Source: Photobacterium jeanii
Lineage (GTDB): Bacteria > Pseudomonadota > Gammaproteobacteria > Enterobacterales > Vibrionaceae
Assembly (NCBI RefSeq): GCF_001650345.1
Contig: NZ_LVHF01000029.1
Coordinates: 248,001 to 312,000 of the forward strand
Direction of reading: 5' to 3'
Length of the DNA stretch: 64,000 bases
Shown here piece after piece: positions 9,308 through 17,736 of this stretch. Each line of letters starts with the position of its first letter. Within the stretch, counting starts at the first letter, position 1. Made by a program: the position numbers and the translations under genes. The notes beneath the pieces were generated by a model, which saw nothing but the letters and a program-made list of their open reading frames with translations, was not told the DNA's origin and did no database searches.

Positions 9308-10624
9308 ATGTCTGCTCAACAACAAAATAATGACGCTTATCAACTCGGCAATGCGTTTGTGTTTGTTTACTCAACACAGACGCTTTACTGTGAAAAACAG
9401 ACGATCAGCCTGAACCGTGCCGAGCGTGAAGTCTTAACTTATCTGATCCAAAACCACCATCGCGTGGTGCCTTTTGACGAACTGATTGAAGCAGGTTGGC
9501 CACATAAATCGGTTTCACGTACCTCACTGATCCAAACCATTCGCAATTTGCGAATAAAACTGCGTGAAACAACCAAAGGTGAAATTTTTGAAACGGTCGC
9601 GAACCTTGGTTATCAAGTAAAAGCAAAACCGACAGATGAACATCCAATCACTGAAGCAGACAACCCACAAAGCCAGGCTGATAAAAGTGACAAACTAAGT
9701 CACAACAAAAAACTGTTTGCCTGCGGCTTTGCCCTTGTTATTGCAGCCTTCACGGCCTTTATCTTTTTTTCATACTTACAAGAGCCGAGTTACCACTACC
9801 AAACCGTTTACGATGATGACAACAACACTATCGTCTACTTTAGTGAGTCCAAAGAAAGCGTGTATTTTTTGAAGAAATACGCCAACACTTACATCACACC
9901 AACCAAGCTAAACAATCGCTTCTTTTTCATTGGTAAATACCAAAACTATTACTCTGTTGCCTTTTGTGACAAGAATGAGCAAAACCAGTGTGATCCTGCT
10001 ACTGCTCGCTCTATCACTTTTTACTACAAAGATGTGGAGTTTTTCTGGCGTGAATTAGCAAAAAATGCCAACTCGAATATCAATATGGCTTTAATGCGAA
10101 ACCAAGAGAACGTGAAAAATACCGGTAAAGCGTATAATCAATATATTGATGAAGGCAGATTCATTTCAAACATTAACCAGTTATATCTCCAGAAAGACGA
10201 AGGTAACAGTTGGAATTTCACACTGGTGAACTATCGTAAATTCAAACCTAACGAAAGGTTTGTTCCGCTTACTTTTACTGGTGGAGAAATGCTACTTAAC
10301 TCAACACAGCAAGCGCCATTTATCGCTGAAGCTGTGCTTGCGCCACACTGTATCCACTCAATCTTACCACTTAAGGAAATTGAAAGACGCAGTGACGGTC
10401 CTGCCGGCAAGCTAGAGCGCAACCTCAACAAAGCTTTCGAGGGCAAAGACAAAGTCCACTTCATGATGCTATACCGTCAAAACGGGCTGATCCTCTGGTT
10501 CAATAAGCTACATGGCCTATCTTGGTTTCATCAAGATAACATCGTAGACTCAGAATTTAGGCTATTGATCGATTTCGACAGCGATAAAGATTACCTTCAT
10601 CTTGAAAGCCTAAAACACAACTAA
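9308..10624 (+). CDS. ToxR/CadC-like membrane-bound transcriptional regulator
   Basis: A 438-residue one-component regulator. Residues 15-105 form a winged-helix OmpR-type DNA-binding domain, with LNRAEREVLTYLIQNHHRVV and the recognition region SVSRTSLIQTIRNLRIKL. Residues 106-135 are a charged linker, and one membrane segment (about 136-157, LFACGFALVIAAFTAFIFF) leads to a periplasmic domain of about 280 residues. That topology is the ToxR/CadC/TcpP plan: DNA binding inside, sensing outside. The sensor domain is much larger than that of ToxR (294 residues total) and I do not recognise it; it has several Cys (in AFCDKNEQNQCD and APHCIH). No ToxS-like partner follows. It is divergent from the beta-barrel gene, which is the likely target by analogy with ToxR and OmpU/OmpT. 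Confidence 0.85.
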   Translation: MSAQQQNNDAYQLGNAFVFVYSTQTLYCEKQTISLNRAEREVLTYLIQNHHRVVPFDELIEAGWPHKSVSRTSLIQTIRNLRIKLRETTKGEIFETVANLGYQVKAKPTDEHPITEADNPQSQADKSDKLSHNKKLFACGFALVIAAFTAFIFFSYLQEPSYHYQTVYDDDNNTIVYFSESKESVYFLKKYANTYITPTKLNNRFFFIGKYQNYYSVAFCDKNEQNQCDPATARSITFYYKDVEFFWRELAKNANSNINMALMRNQENVKNTGKAYNQYIDEGRFISNINQLYLQKDEGNSWNFTLVNYRKFKPNERFVPLTFTGGEMLLNSTQQAPFIAEAVLAPHCIHSILPLKEIERRSDGPAGKLERNLNKAFEGKDKVHFMMLYRQNGLILWFNKLHGLSWFHQDNIVDSEFRLLIDFDSDKDYLHLESLKHN

Positions 10625-10636
10625 CCCTTCACTACA

Positions 10637-10664
10637 TCATCCGCAGGTTTGCATCTGCGGATGA
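10637..10664 (+). terminator. Hairpin after the ToxR-like gene
   Basis: Perfect 10-bp stem TCATCCGCAG / CTGCGGATGA with an 8-base loop, 13 bases past the stop codon. There is no T-tract after it. It probably ends or protects the transcript. Confidence 0.55.
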
Positions 10665-10841
10665 CGTATCGTTCTGAAATGCAATGACACAATTATCAAA
10701 GTTACATAAAAAACAAACATGTTAAACTTTGGCGAAATAATCGTGCTTGCCGACTTACGCATAGATCTCAGCCTATTCGTAATAAGCTAGCGCCCAAAGT
10801 TACGCAGGCAGAGCATAAATAAAAACTAACTGGACAAATAA

Positions 10842-11303
10842 ATGGAATTAAAATTAGAGAAAGTTACGCCACACAACTTACGCGAAGTCATTAACTTAGA
10901 GCTAGAAGAAAGCCAAAAGTCACTACTCTCACCCAATGTATTTTCTATGGCACAAGCTGCCGTAAACCCTAAATATCAACCACGTGCGGCTGTAATCAAT
11001 GACGAAGTTGTCGGTTTCGTAATGTACAGTGAGTGGTTAGATGCTGACTGGGCTAAGGAAAACAAACCGGGAGAATATTACATCTTTCGCGTAATGACAG
11101 ACAAAGCATACCAAGGAAAAGGATACGGGCGAAAACTAATGAAAGCAGTTATCGCCGAAATTGAAGCCAATAATCCTAAATCTATTCATATTGGTTATTG
11201 TGAAGAAAATACCGTTGCTCGTAAGTTTTACGCAACCCTTGGCTTTATCGAATATGGTAATGCCGACTGGGGAGATATTATGGCAGCCAAGAGCTACAGC
11301 TAG
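10842..11303 (+). CDS. GNAT N-acetyltransferase, BltD/PaiA-like
   Basis: Acetyl-CoA-dependent N-acetyltransferase of 153 residues. The acetyl-CoA motif A is RVMTDKAYQGKGYGRKLMKA (around 86-105), with the Q-x-x-G-x-G loop. Motif B follows near the end (NTVARKFYATLGFIEYG). The arrangement of the N-terminal helices and the strand pattern recall the Bacillus spermine/spermidine acetyltransferases BltD and PaiA, so a polyamine or other small amine is a possible substrate; this is a resemblance from memory. It has its own 218-base leader and no operon partner. A strong hairpin separates it from the convergent pilin gene. Confidence 0.85.
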   Translation: MELKLEKVTPHNLREVINLELEESQKSLLSPNVFSMAQAAVNPKYQPRAAVINDEVVGFVMYSEWLDADWAKENKPGEYYIFRVMTDKAYQGKGYGRKLMKAVIAEIEANNPKSIHIGYCEENTVARKFYATLGFIEYGNADWGDIMAAKSYS

Positions 11304-11348
11304 CGGCTTAGAAAACCCTTCAAGCCAATTGATAAGTCATAGCAAATC

Positions 11349-11381
11349 ACACACTCTTCTTTTAGCGACAGAAGAGTGTGT
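11349..11381. terminator. Strong 12-bp hairpin between convergent GNAT and pilin genes
   Basis: ACACACTCTTCT (11349-11360) pairs perfectly with AGAAGAGTGTGT (11370-11381) around a 9-base loop. No T-tract flanks it on either strand. It sits between two convergent genes and may stop both transcripts. Confidence 0.55.
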
Positions 11382-11414
11382 CGCTGCAAACCAACTTAAT
11401 CAGCAGTCAGTTCA

Positions 11415-11873
11415 TCAGCAGCCAGTAGTTACCATTTTATAAATGATTCGCTGGTAGCCGTAATGATTCACCACTTCCAAAAAGCACTTATCTTTTTCCG
11501 TGTGACCTTCAGCGGTCACAATCGCGACAGCTGTTGATAATTCAGCATCTTGCGTCGGATTTGCATCAACCACAACCATATCGGTATCGACAGCTTTCAG
11601 GAAATTGGGGCGTGTCATTACAATATTGCCGTGCATCGTATCGATAGCAGTAGCACCAATCGCTGCCTTACCACTCTCTTTACCATCAATCGCAGCTTTA
11701 CCAAAAACAATGCCATTCGCTGACTCAATTGCCCCTTTTGCTGCTAACAAAGTCGCAATACGCGCATCAGACTGAACATTCAAAAAGCGTGGTGCAGCCG
11801 TCACCGCGATAATGCCTAAAACGACAATCACAGCAACTAGCTCGACTAAGGTAAAACCTTTTTGAATTTTCAT
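11415..11873 (-). CDS. Type IV pilin, MshA-like
   Basis: Prepilin of 152 residues with a short leader MKIQKG ending in the Gly for the prepilin peptidase cut, then FTLVELVAVIVVLGIIAVTA. This gives mature Phe1, Glu5 and the hydrophobic polymerisation helix. A Cys near position 130 (KCFLEVV) and the terminal Cys (TTGC) can form the C-terminal disulfide loop. The body (PRFLNVQSDARIATLLAAKG) resembles MSHA major pilins of vibrios. AAGGTG lies before ATG 11873. No assembly gene (ATPase, inner-membrane platform, secretin) lies nearby, so it depends on a machine encoded elsewhere, probably the MSHA system. It could also be a minor pilin. Confidence 0.88.
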   Translation of the reverse strand: MKIQKGFTLVELVAVIVVLGIIAVTAAPRFLNVQSDARIATLLAAKGAIESANGIVFGKAAIDGKESGKAAIGATAIDTMHGNIVMTRPNFLKAVDTDMVVVDANPTQDAELSTAVAIVTAEGHTEKDKCFLEVVNHYGYQRIIYKMVTTGC

Positions 11874-12082
11874 GAGGCACCTTACATAGCTAAGTGCAAT
11901 ATAGTTATAACAATGCCCATATTAAACCAGAAAACCGAACATAGTTATAGAGCTTATTAGACGCTGAACCTCATTCACTACCTAACTAACATCCAATATG
12001 AAGCACATTGTTCATAGCAATCTAAGCAAAAAGAGTCCAAAAAGTGAGAACATGGCACTAAAGCAGCGTAATCAATACGCAA

Positions 12083-12117
12083 TAAAAAAGGCCAATAAGC
12101 TTTCACTTATTGACCTT
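12083..12117 (-). terminator. Rho-independent terminator of ppiC
   Basis: On the minus strand a 10-bp stem with one G-U pair (12090-12099 with 12106-12115) is followed by six T. It lies 17 bases past the ppiC stop codon. Confidence 0.85.
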
Positions 12118-12133
12118 CATGGTAATCGCTCAA

Positions 12134-12415
12134 TTAGGTTCTATATAGCACTTTAATGATGTGATAACCGAACTTCGTCTTCACAGGACCAAGGTTTTCT
12201 AACACCTTGCCTGAGAACACAGCTTTATCAAAAGCAGGAACCATTGCACCTTTACGGAATTCACCTAAGTCACCACCACGCTTACCAGAAGGACACGTTG
12301 AATACTTCTTCGCTAATGTCTGAAACTTAGCACCCTTTTTCAATTGCTTTAGGATGTCGTCCGCTTGTTCTTTGTGCTTAACAAGAATGTGAAGCGCTGC
12401 TGCTGTGTTAGCCAT
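12134..12415 (-). CDS. ppiC: Peptidyl-prolyl cis-trans isomerase, parvulin type
   Basis: Small cytoplasmic parvulin (93 residues, the size of E. coli PpiC) that speeds up X-Pro bond isomerisation during protein folding. The family core is complete: [20 protein letters not shown], then [21 protein letters not shown] (S/T-CPSG..GGDLG), [11 protein letters not shown] and KFGYHIIKV near the end. There is no signal peptide. AAGGTAAG lies 8 bases before ATG 12415, and a terminator follows, so it is monocistronic. Confidence 0.95.
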   Translation of the reverse strand: MANTAAALHILVKHKEQADDILKQLKKGAKFQTLAKKYSTCPSGKRGGDLGEFRKGAMVPAFDKAVFSGKVLENLGPVKTKFGYHIIKVLYRT

Positions 12416-12550
12416 GTTGATTCTTACCTTTTACACTCATGAATAGATTCATCGATGTGAACCCGCGCATTCTCCTATGTTGTTTATTATTGTTCAACAC
12501 TTGAAGTCATGCTCATGGCTTTTTTACCTTCCTTGCTTTTAATGAATAGA

Positions 12551-12576
12551 TAAAAATAGAGCCCATTAGGGCTCTA
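12551..12576 (-). terminator. Rho-independent terminator of the POT transporter gene
   Basis: On the minus strand TAGAGCCC, a 4-base loop and GGGCTCTA are followed by TTTTT. It lies 35 bases past the transporter stop codon. Confidence 0.85.
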
Positions 12577-12610
12577 CAAACAATGGTGGGCTAATTAGGC
12601 TTACAAGCGA

Positions 12611-14107
12611 TTAGCAAGCAATTGAGATATTACGTCTTCTCAGTGAGTTCTGCAGAACGTACATGACAAAACACAAACCTACCCCTGCAATGATCGCAAT
12701 TTCACCCATGCTAAAGAAGTAATCAGCATAAGCGTGTAGCGAACCTATTTTATCAGTGCTGCCATGAGGCACAGCCACCAGCTTACCTAACTGACCAGAG
12801 ATCAAATTAGACATAGATGATGCTAAATACCAAGCCCCCATCGCGAAGGCAATCATTTTAGGGTGGCAGTACAAACCAATCATAGAAAGACCAACCGCAC
12901 TCACAAACAATTCAGCAATAGTTACCAGAAAGTATGACAACCCAACATAGTTCGCATTCACAATACCTGTATCGTAAGACTGAGTAGCACCAAACCAAAG
13001 TGCCATCATAGACACACCAGCCAATACAACCCCTACTGAGAACTGATAAGGAATAGTGAAGTTCTTATACTTGGTATAAAACTTAGGCAGCGCAGAACCA
13101 ATTAATAAGATAATAAATGGGTTAATCATTTGAAATTGTGCTGCTGACAAACTAATACCCAGTAAAGATAAATCGGTATTATTCTTGGTGAACATCACCA
13201 TGGTTGTCGCCATTTGGTTATAAAGCACGAAAAAGATAATAGCGACAACAATTAAAAAAGTAGCAACAAGTTGCTTGGTACGATCGTCGCCTGTTAATAA
13301 AAGCGTTCTGATACAGAAGGTAGAAATACCAGCGACACAACCAATACCAATGATGTAAGTACTCACATGAGGATTAAGATAAGCAAAGAAAGCAACTGCG
13401 TAGCCTGCAACCAAATAGCACACCACTGGGATGATTCTATCTATGGTCATTTTAGTTTTATCTTTGTCATCAATAACGTTGTCATACAGCTTATGCTTAG
13501 CCACGAAATTCAATGCCGCTAAAGCTTTACCAATAACAACAATACCTAAAACTGACATAACACCGTATTGGCTATCCATCAACATAGGTGCAATACCAAT
13601 ACCCACCAAAGAGCCAATATTGATAGACATGTAGTAGTAAGTCATACCGGATTTACTACCCACTTCATCCTGTTTGTAGATCTTACTGACTAGTGCCGAT
13701 GAAGGTGAACCAACTAAAGCGTTAATGGCAGGCACTAAAGCATAAGCCGCGATAAATGCCGTGGTACCAAAGACATGTACGTAAGAACTACCTAAATACA
13801 CAAGACCATAAGCAACGGCTAATAGCACAATCCCTAAAGTTATACCGCGTCTAAGTCCTAAGTACTTATCGATGATGAAACCCGCTAATATCGGCATCAT
13901 ATAGCCGATCGCTTGAGTAACCCCCATAAATTCATAGGCTTCTTTTTCTGTCATACCTAAACCATCTTTTACTAACGGCATCGTTAGGAAAAGAATGAAA
14001 ATAGACATAATAGAATAAGAGGCAAACTGACCTAAGAAAGTAATGGTTGTTACATTGAATACCTGACTTTTTATAAGACTTTTATCTATCGAGTTCGTTG
14101 TGTCCAC
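12611..14107 (-). CDS. POT/PTR2-family MFS transporter (peptide-transporter like), degenerate motif
   Basis: Inner-membrane MFS protein of 498 residues with about 14 hydrophobic segments, the size of the Dtp peptide-proton symporters. Family marks are QAIGYMMPILAGFIIDKYLG (around 65-84) and the TM4-5 region ALVSKIYKQDEVGSKSGMTY followed by YYMSINIGS. The TM1 motif ExxERFxYY, needed for proton coupling in POT transporters, reads TFLGQFASY here (23-31), so both Glu and the Arg are missing. It may carry a different solute or couple differently. The start codon is GTG at 14107 with AGGTA 8-9 bases upstream; no ATG fits. It is transcribed alone with its own terminator. Confidence 0.8.
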   Translation of the reverse strand: MDTTNSIDKSLIKSQVFNVTTITFLGQFASYSIMSIFILFLTMPLVKDGLGMTEKEAYEFMGVTQAIGYMMPILAGFIIDKYLGLRRGITLGIVLLAVAYGLVYLGSSYVHVFGTTAFIAAYALVPAINALVGSPSSALVSKIYKQDEVGSKSGMTYYYMSINIGSLVGIGIAPMLMDSQYGVMSVLGIVVIGKALAALNFVAKHKLYDNVIDDKDKTKMTIDRIIPVVCYLVAGYAVAFFAYLNPHVSTYIIGIGCVAGISTFCIRTLLLTGDDRTKQLVATFLIVVAIIFFVLYNQMATTMVMFTKNNTDLSLLGISLSAAQFQMINPFIILLIGSALPKFYTKYKNFTIPYQFSVGVVLAGVSMMALWFGATQSYDTGIVNANYVGLSYFLVTIAELFVSAVGLSMIGLYCHPKMIAFAMGAWYLASSMSNLISGQLGKLVAVPHGSTDKIGSLHAYADYFFSMGEIAIIAGVGLCFVMYVLQNSLRRRNISIAC

Positions 14108-14491
14108 TTTGTTTACTACCTGAGCATTTAATTATGAACTTCTATTAATATCACACGTAACAAACAATCATAGTTATTAAAAATGAAATCTATACTTTAG
14201 TAATTAACCGCTATGAACATTAAAAACTTAATATAATTAAGTATCCGCACCCATAGTTAACATCACTATCAATAAGGGATGTGAATTCAATATTTCATTT
14301 AAACTCAGGTGCAAATATTTTTGTAATAAAAAGAAAGAAAACAATATTTTTTGCATCTACCAAGAATGAATAATGAGGGGATTTATTAAAGCTTCGTTAT
14401 TAAAAAAGGTATTCGAATAAATTCCTATTGTAGAGCTAAGTTAAATATCTCCGATAAACAACCCCACACTGAAAAGTAATATAAAAACAAG
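14108..14491. other. AT-rich promoter region of the POT transporter gene
   Basis: About 380 bases, strongly AT-rich, with no reading frame of note. It lies between the terminator of the chemoreceptor gene and the GTG start of the transporter and must hold the transporter promoter. I see no clear operator. Confidence 0.45.
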
Positions 14492-14530
14492 AAAGCCCAA
14501 CAGATGACGTTATAACCATCGTTGGGCTTT
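14492..14530. terminator. Terminator of the chemoreceptor gene
   Basis: AAAGCCCAAC (14492-14501) pairs with GTTGGGCTTT (14521-14530), with an inner GATG/CATC stem. The T-run ends fit both strands, so it may work in both directions. The gene it serves is the minus-strand chemoreceptor. Confidence 0.8.
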
Positions 14531-14576
14531 ATCTGTTTTCAGGCTAGTACTAACCGCTATTTCGCTTCATCATCAA

Positions 14577-16469
14577 CTAAAGCTTGTAGCGACGAACCTC
14601 CGCCTCTAGCTGATCAGCTAACACTTTCAAGTCCTCTGCTTGACGAGCAGCGGCGATTGCATCACTTGCCATCTTGTTCGCCACTTCTTGAACACCTTCC
14701 GTATTACGGCTAATTTCAGCAGTAACACTCGATTGCTCTTCAGCCGCAGACGCGATTTGCGTCGACATATCGTTAATCACGCTAATCTGACCCGCGATGT
14801 CTTCAATACAAGTCCCCGCTTGATCAACATCTTGCACACTGGTTTCAGCCAACTGATGGCTATCTGACATCACATCCACCGCTTGTTTAGTGGTTGATTG
14901 CAGTGTCTCGATCATGCCTTGGATTTCTTCTGTCGAGGTATGAGTACGTTGCGAAAGTACACGTACTTCATCGGCTACCACAGCAAAACCGCGACCTTGT
15001 TCGCCAGCACGTGCCGCTTCAATCGCAGCATTAAGCGCCAACAGATTAGTTTGCTCTGCGATATCACGAATCGTTGCCAAAATTGAGCTGATCTTCATGG
15101 CATGTTCATTCAAGTGCTCAATAATGTTCACCGCGCTGTTAACTTCATTGGCAAGATTACCAATTGAAGATTGGCTCTGCTGCATTTGGCTATGACCCGT
15201 TTGCGATAAGCCCACCGCTTGCTCAGCACTTTTCGCGGTGTTTTCCGCATTATTAGCGATCTCTTGGGTAGCACTTGCCATTTCAGCCACTGCCGTCGCA
15301 ACCATAGTTATTTCATCTTGTTGATGACGAATACTATCGCTGCGCTCAGCGGCTGAACTTGCCGTTTGTGCTGCCGCATGATTTAACTGCTCGGTAATAT
15401 CACGCAATTTCGCCGCCATATCATGCTGACGAGAAACAAACTGATTAAAGTTACTCGCTAGCTTACCAATGTCATCGTCGGTTTTAACATCAATACGTAC
15501 TGTTAAATCGCCTTCACCAGTGGCGATATCCGCCAGCGCATCAGACACTGTATTCAGCTCGCGCAGTTGATGCGTCAGCAGCCAAGCAACAAAAACTGAA
15601 ACCAACAACATGATCACCAAGCCAATCATCACTTGGTTAAATAGCAAATCACGCAGTGGCGCTTCTAAGGTTTGTTGATCCATCACCAAGGTGATCGCCC
15701 ACGAGGTATTTGGCACAGGCGTTACCACAACCGCTTTCTCTACCCCATTGATCTGAGTGAAGAAGAAGTGATCGCGTGCAATCTCACGGTTAAGACTATC
15801 AGCACTAAAATCAGCACCAATGTCAGTCAGTGGTTTAAGTTGCATCTCCTCATTCGGGTGAGCCACCACAATTTGATCACGAAGATCTAGCAACATTGCG
15901 TAACCATCGCCAGGTACAGAGATGTTCAGAACATCTTTTACTAGCTCACCAATCGCTAAGTTCGATGCGGCAACACCCACGATTTGCCCATTCTCAAACA
16001 CCGGATTTGCCAGCGTTACCACCAAGGTTTGCATGGTATGGCTCACATACGGTTTAGTCGTAATAGGTTGGCGTGCAGAAAAGGCTTCTTTATACCAACC
16101 GCGAGAGCGAGGATCGTACCCTGCTTTATTCAACGACGGATCATGACGGTGCATCACACCTTGCTGGGTGCCGTAGTAACTTAAACCGAAGTCACCCGCG
16201 ACCAAAGTTTGTTTAAGGTGAGAAACGATATCGAGCTGCGGATCACGCTCAATCGATTCTTTTAACGCCTCAATGGCATTTTGGCGACTTTTAAACCAAT
16301 CGCCGATCCCTTTACTGTATGCGGTTGCTGTATTAAAACTTTCGCTACGAATTGCAGACCATGCTTGTTCTTTCATGCTTTGGTATGAAAACCAGCCAAC
16401 AACTAGAATTGTCACAAAAATCAAGGATAAACTTGATAAAACTAACTTCTTCTTCAAAGATAACTGCAT
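14577..16469 (-). CDS. Methyl-accepting chemotaxis protein with periplasmic dCache sensor
   Basis: Transmembrane chemoreceptor of 630 residues that passes ligand signals to CheA/CheW. The order is TM1 (about 9-29), a periplasmic dCache_1-type domain (about 37-270, with [13 protein letters not shown], the usual Cache signature, and [20 protein letters not shown]), TM2 (about 279-299), HAMP (300-354), and a cytoplasmic signalling coiled coil. The conserved tip [20 protein letters not shown] then [14 protein letters not shown] is intact. Cache sensors of this type often bind amino acids or other small organic ligands; the ligand here is not predictable. AAGGGA precedes ATG 16469. It is divergent from the PepSY-regulator operon. 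Confidence 0.94.
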   Translation of the reverse strand: MQLSLKKKLVLSSLSLIFVTILVVGWFSYQSMKEQAWSAIRSESFNTATAYSKGIGDWFKSRQNAIEALKESIERDPQLDIVSHLKQTLVAGDFGLSYYGTQQGVMHRHDPSLNKAGYDPRSRGWYKEAFSARQPITTKPYVSHTMQTLVVTLANPVFENGQIVGVAASNLAIGELVKDVLNISVPGDGYAMLLDLRDQIVVAHPNEEMQLKPLTDIGADFSADSLNREIARDHFFFTQINGVEKAVVVTPVPNTSWAITLVMDQQTLEAPLRDLLFNQVMIGLVIMLLVSVFVAWLLTHQLRELNTVSDALADIATGEGDLTVRIDVKTDDDIGKLASNFNQFVSRQHDMAAKLRDITEQLNHAAAQTASSAAERSDSIRHQQDEITMVATAVAEMASATQEIANNAENTAKSAEQAVGLSQTGHSQMQQSQSSIGNLANEVNSAVNIIEHLNEHAMKISSILATIRDIAEQTNLLALNAAIEAARAGEQGRGFAVVADEVRVLSQRTHTSTEEIQGMIETLQSTTKQAVDVMSDSHQLAETSVQDVDQAGTCIEDIAGQISVINDMSTQIASAAEEQSSVTAEISRNTEGVQEVANKMASDAIAAARQAEDLKVLADQLEAEVRRYKL

Positions 16470-16713
16470 AATGTCCCTTATTATTATCCATGCATGTATT
16501 CATAAGGGATAATAATGATTTACTTTATAAGTTTCGGGACGCATATCAAACAAATCTAATTGCATAATACTGCATGCCGAAAAAATGTTCATTTAGGGTT
16601 CACTTTCTGCCAGATATACTGCTTTTATCAATGCTTAAACACTGCCACCAGCACATTGCTGTCGCAAACACGAGTAATTAGCATCAACTTAGGCACTATC
16701 GGCGGAGGTTGTT

Positions 16714-17076
16714 ATGAGGATAATCACCATCATCAAATCACTGACTCTCAGCGCGTTACTGTGTTGGTCGGTTATCGCCAACGCAGCGCCAAACAGTCCG
16801 CGCTTAGAAATAGATGAAGATCACGATGACGTGATCGAAGCGGTAGAGAAAGGGTTAATCCAACCATTTTCTGCATTGCAAAATACCGTTGCCGATCAAC
16901 TTCATGGTCGGATCATCAAAGTAGAATTAGAAGAAGATGACGATATTTGGATTTATGAGCTAAAACTACTCGATCCACAAAACAATATTGTCAAAGTCGA
17001 ATACGACGCTCGTACCCTATCGATAATTAAAATTTCAGGGCGTCAATTAGAAAAAATTATCAAAGGCACACAATGA
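16714..17076 (+). CDS. Small periplasmic PepSY-domain protein
   Basis: A 120-residue exported protein. A signal peptide (1-25, cut after ANAA) precedes one PepSY-like domain of about 90 residues, with the pattern VADQLHGRIIKVELEEDDD...YELKLLDPQNNIVKVEYDARTL written here in parts. GGAGG lies 7 bases before ATG 16714. The stop codon overlaps the response-regulator start by 4 bases (ATGA), so the two are translationally coupled. PepSY proteins in this setting are thought to restrain or tune the sensor kinase from the periplasm. That role is inferred from gene order and not from this sequence. Confidence 0.82.
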   Translation: MRIITIIKSLTLSALLCWSVIANAAPNSPRLEIDEDHDDVIEAVEKGLIQPFSALQNTVADQLHGRIIKVELEEDDDIWIYELKLLDPQNNIVKVEYDARTLSIIKISGRQLEKIIKGTQ

Positions 17077-17735
17077 AAATTTTAGTGGTGGAAGACGAAC
17101 AAACCCTTGGTAACCAAATCGTTGAAGGTTTAGAACAAAACGGCTGGGTTGCCGAGCTTTCCGGTGACGGTATTGACGCGCTCTACCGTGCAACCTCTGA
17201 ACCTTGGGATGCCATTGTACTCGATTTAGGTTTACCCAAATTAGACGGCCTGACCGTGCTAAAAGGCATTCGCGATGAAAATGTGAATACGCCTGTTGTG
17301 ATCTTAAGCGCGCGTAACGAACTCACCCAACGCGTTGAAGGTCTTAACGCTGGCGCTGATGATTACCTCACTAAGCCTTTCCAAATGGTTGAGCTGATTG
17401 CCCGTCTACGTGCGCAGCTTCGTCGCGCTTCCGGCAATGCATCTCCTGTGATTCAAGTAGGCGACTTAAGCCTAGATACCCGCACCTCAAAAGTGATGTG
17501 GCAAGGGCAAGCGATTGATTTAACTGCACTTGAATTCAAAGTGTTGGCTTACCTAATGCACAACACTGATAAAGTTATTTCCCGCTCTGAACTGGTTGAA
17601 CACATTTACAAACAAGACTTCGACCGCGACTCGAATACCATTGAAGTGTTCATTGGTCGTATTCGCCGCAAGATTGGTGGTGATGTGATCAAGACAGTGC
17701 GCGGTTTGGGATACCGCATCAATGCTGATAGCTAA
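17073..17735 (+). CDS. OmpR/PhoP-family response regulator
   Basis: DNA-binding response regulator of 220 residues. The receiver domain (1-118) has the acidic pair E7-D8, phospho-acceptor Asp51 (VLDLGLPKLDG) and the switch Lys in YLTKPF. The winged-helix effector domain (about 125-218) ends VIKTVRGLGYRINADS. It is the second gene of a PepSY / regulator / kinase operon. The layout and sequence recall PhoP/QseB-type regulators and the VprA(CarR) regulator of Vibrio cholerae, which controls lipid A modification and polymyxin resistance. I cannot decide the orthologue without a tree. Confidence 0.92.
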   Translation: MKILVVEDEQTLGNQIVEGLEQNGWVAELSGDGIDALYRATSEPWDAIVLDLGLPKLDGLTVLKGIRDENVNTPVVILSARNELTQRVEGLNAGADDYLTKPFQMVELIARLRAQLRRASGNASPVIQVGDLSLDTRTSKVMWQGQAIDLTALEFKVLAYLMHNTDKVISRSELVEHIYKQDFDRDSNTIEVFIGRIRRKIGGDVIKTVRGLGYRINADS

Positions 17736-17736
17736 C

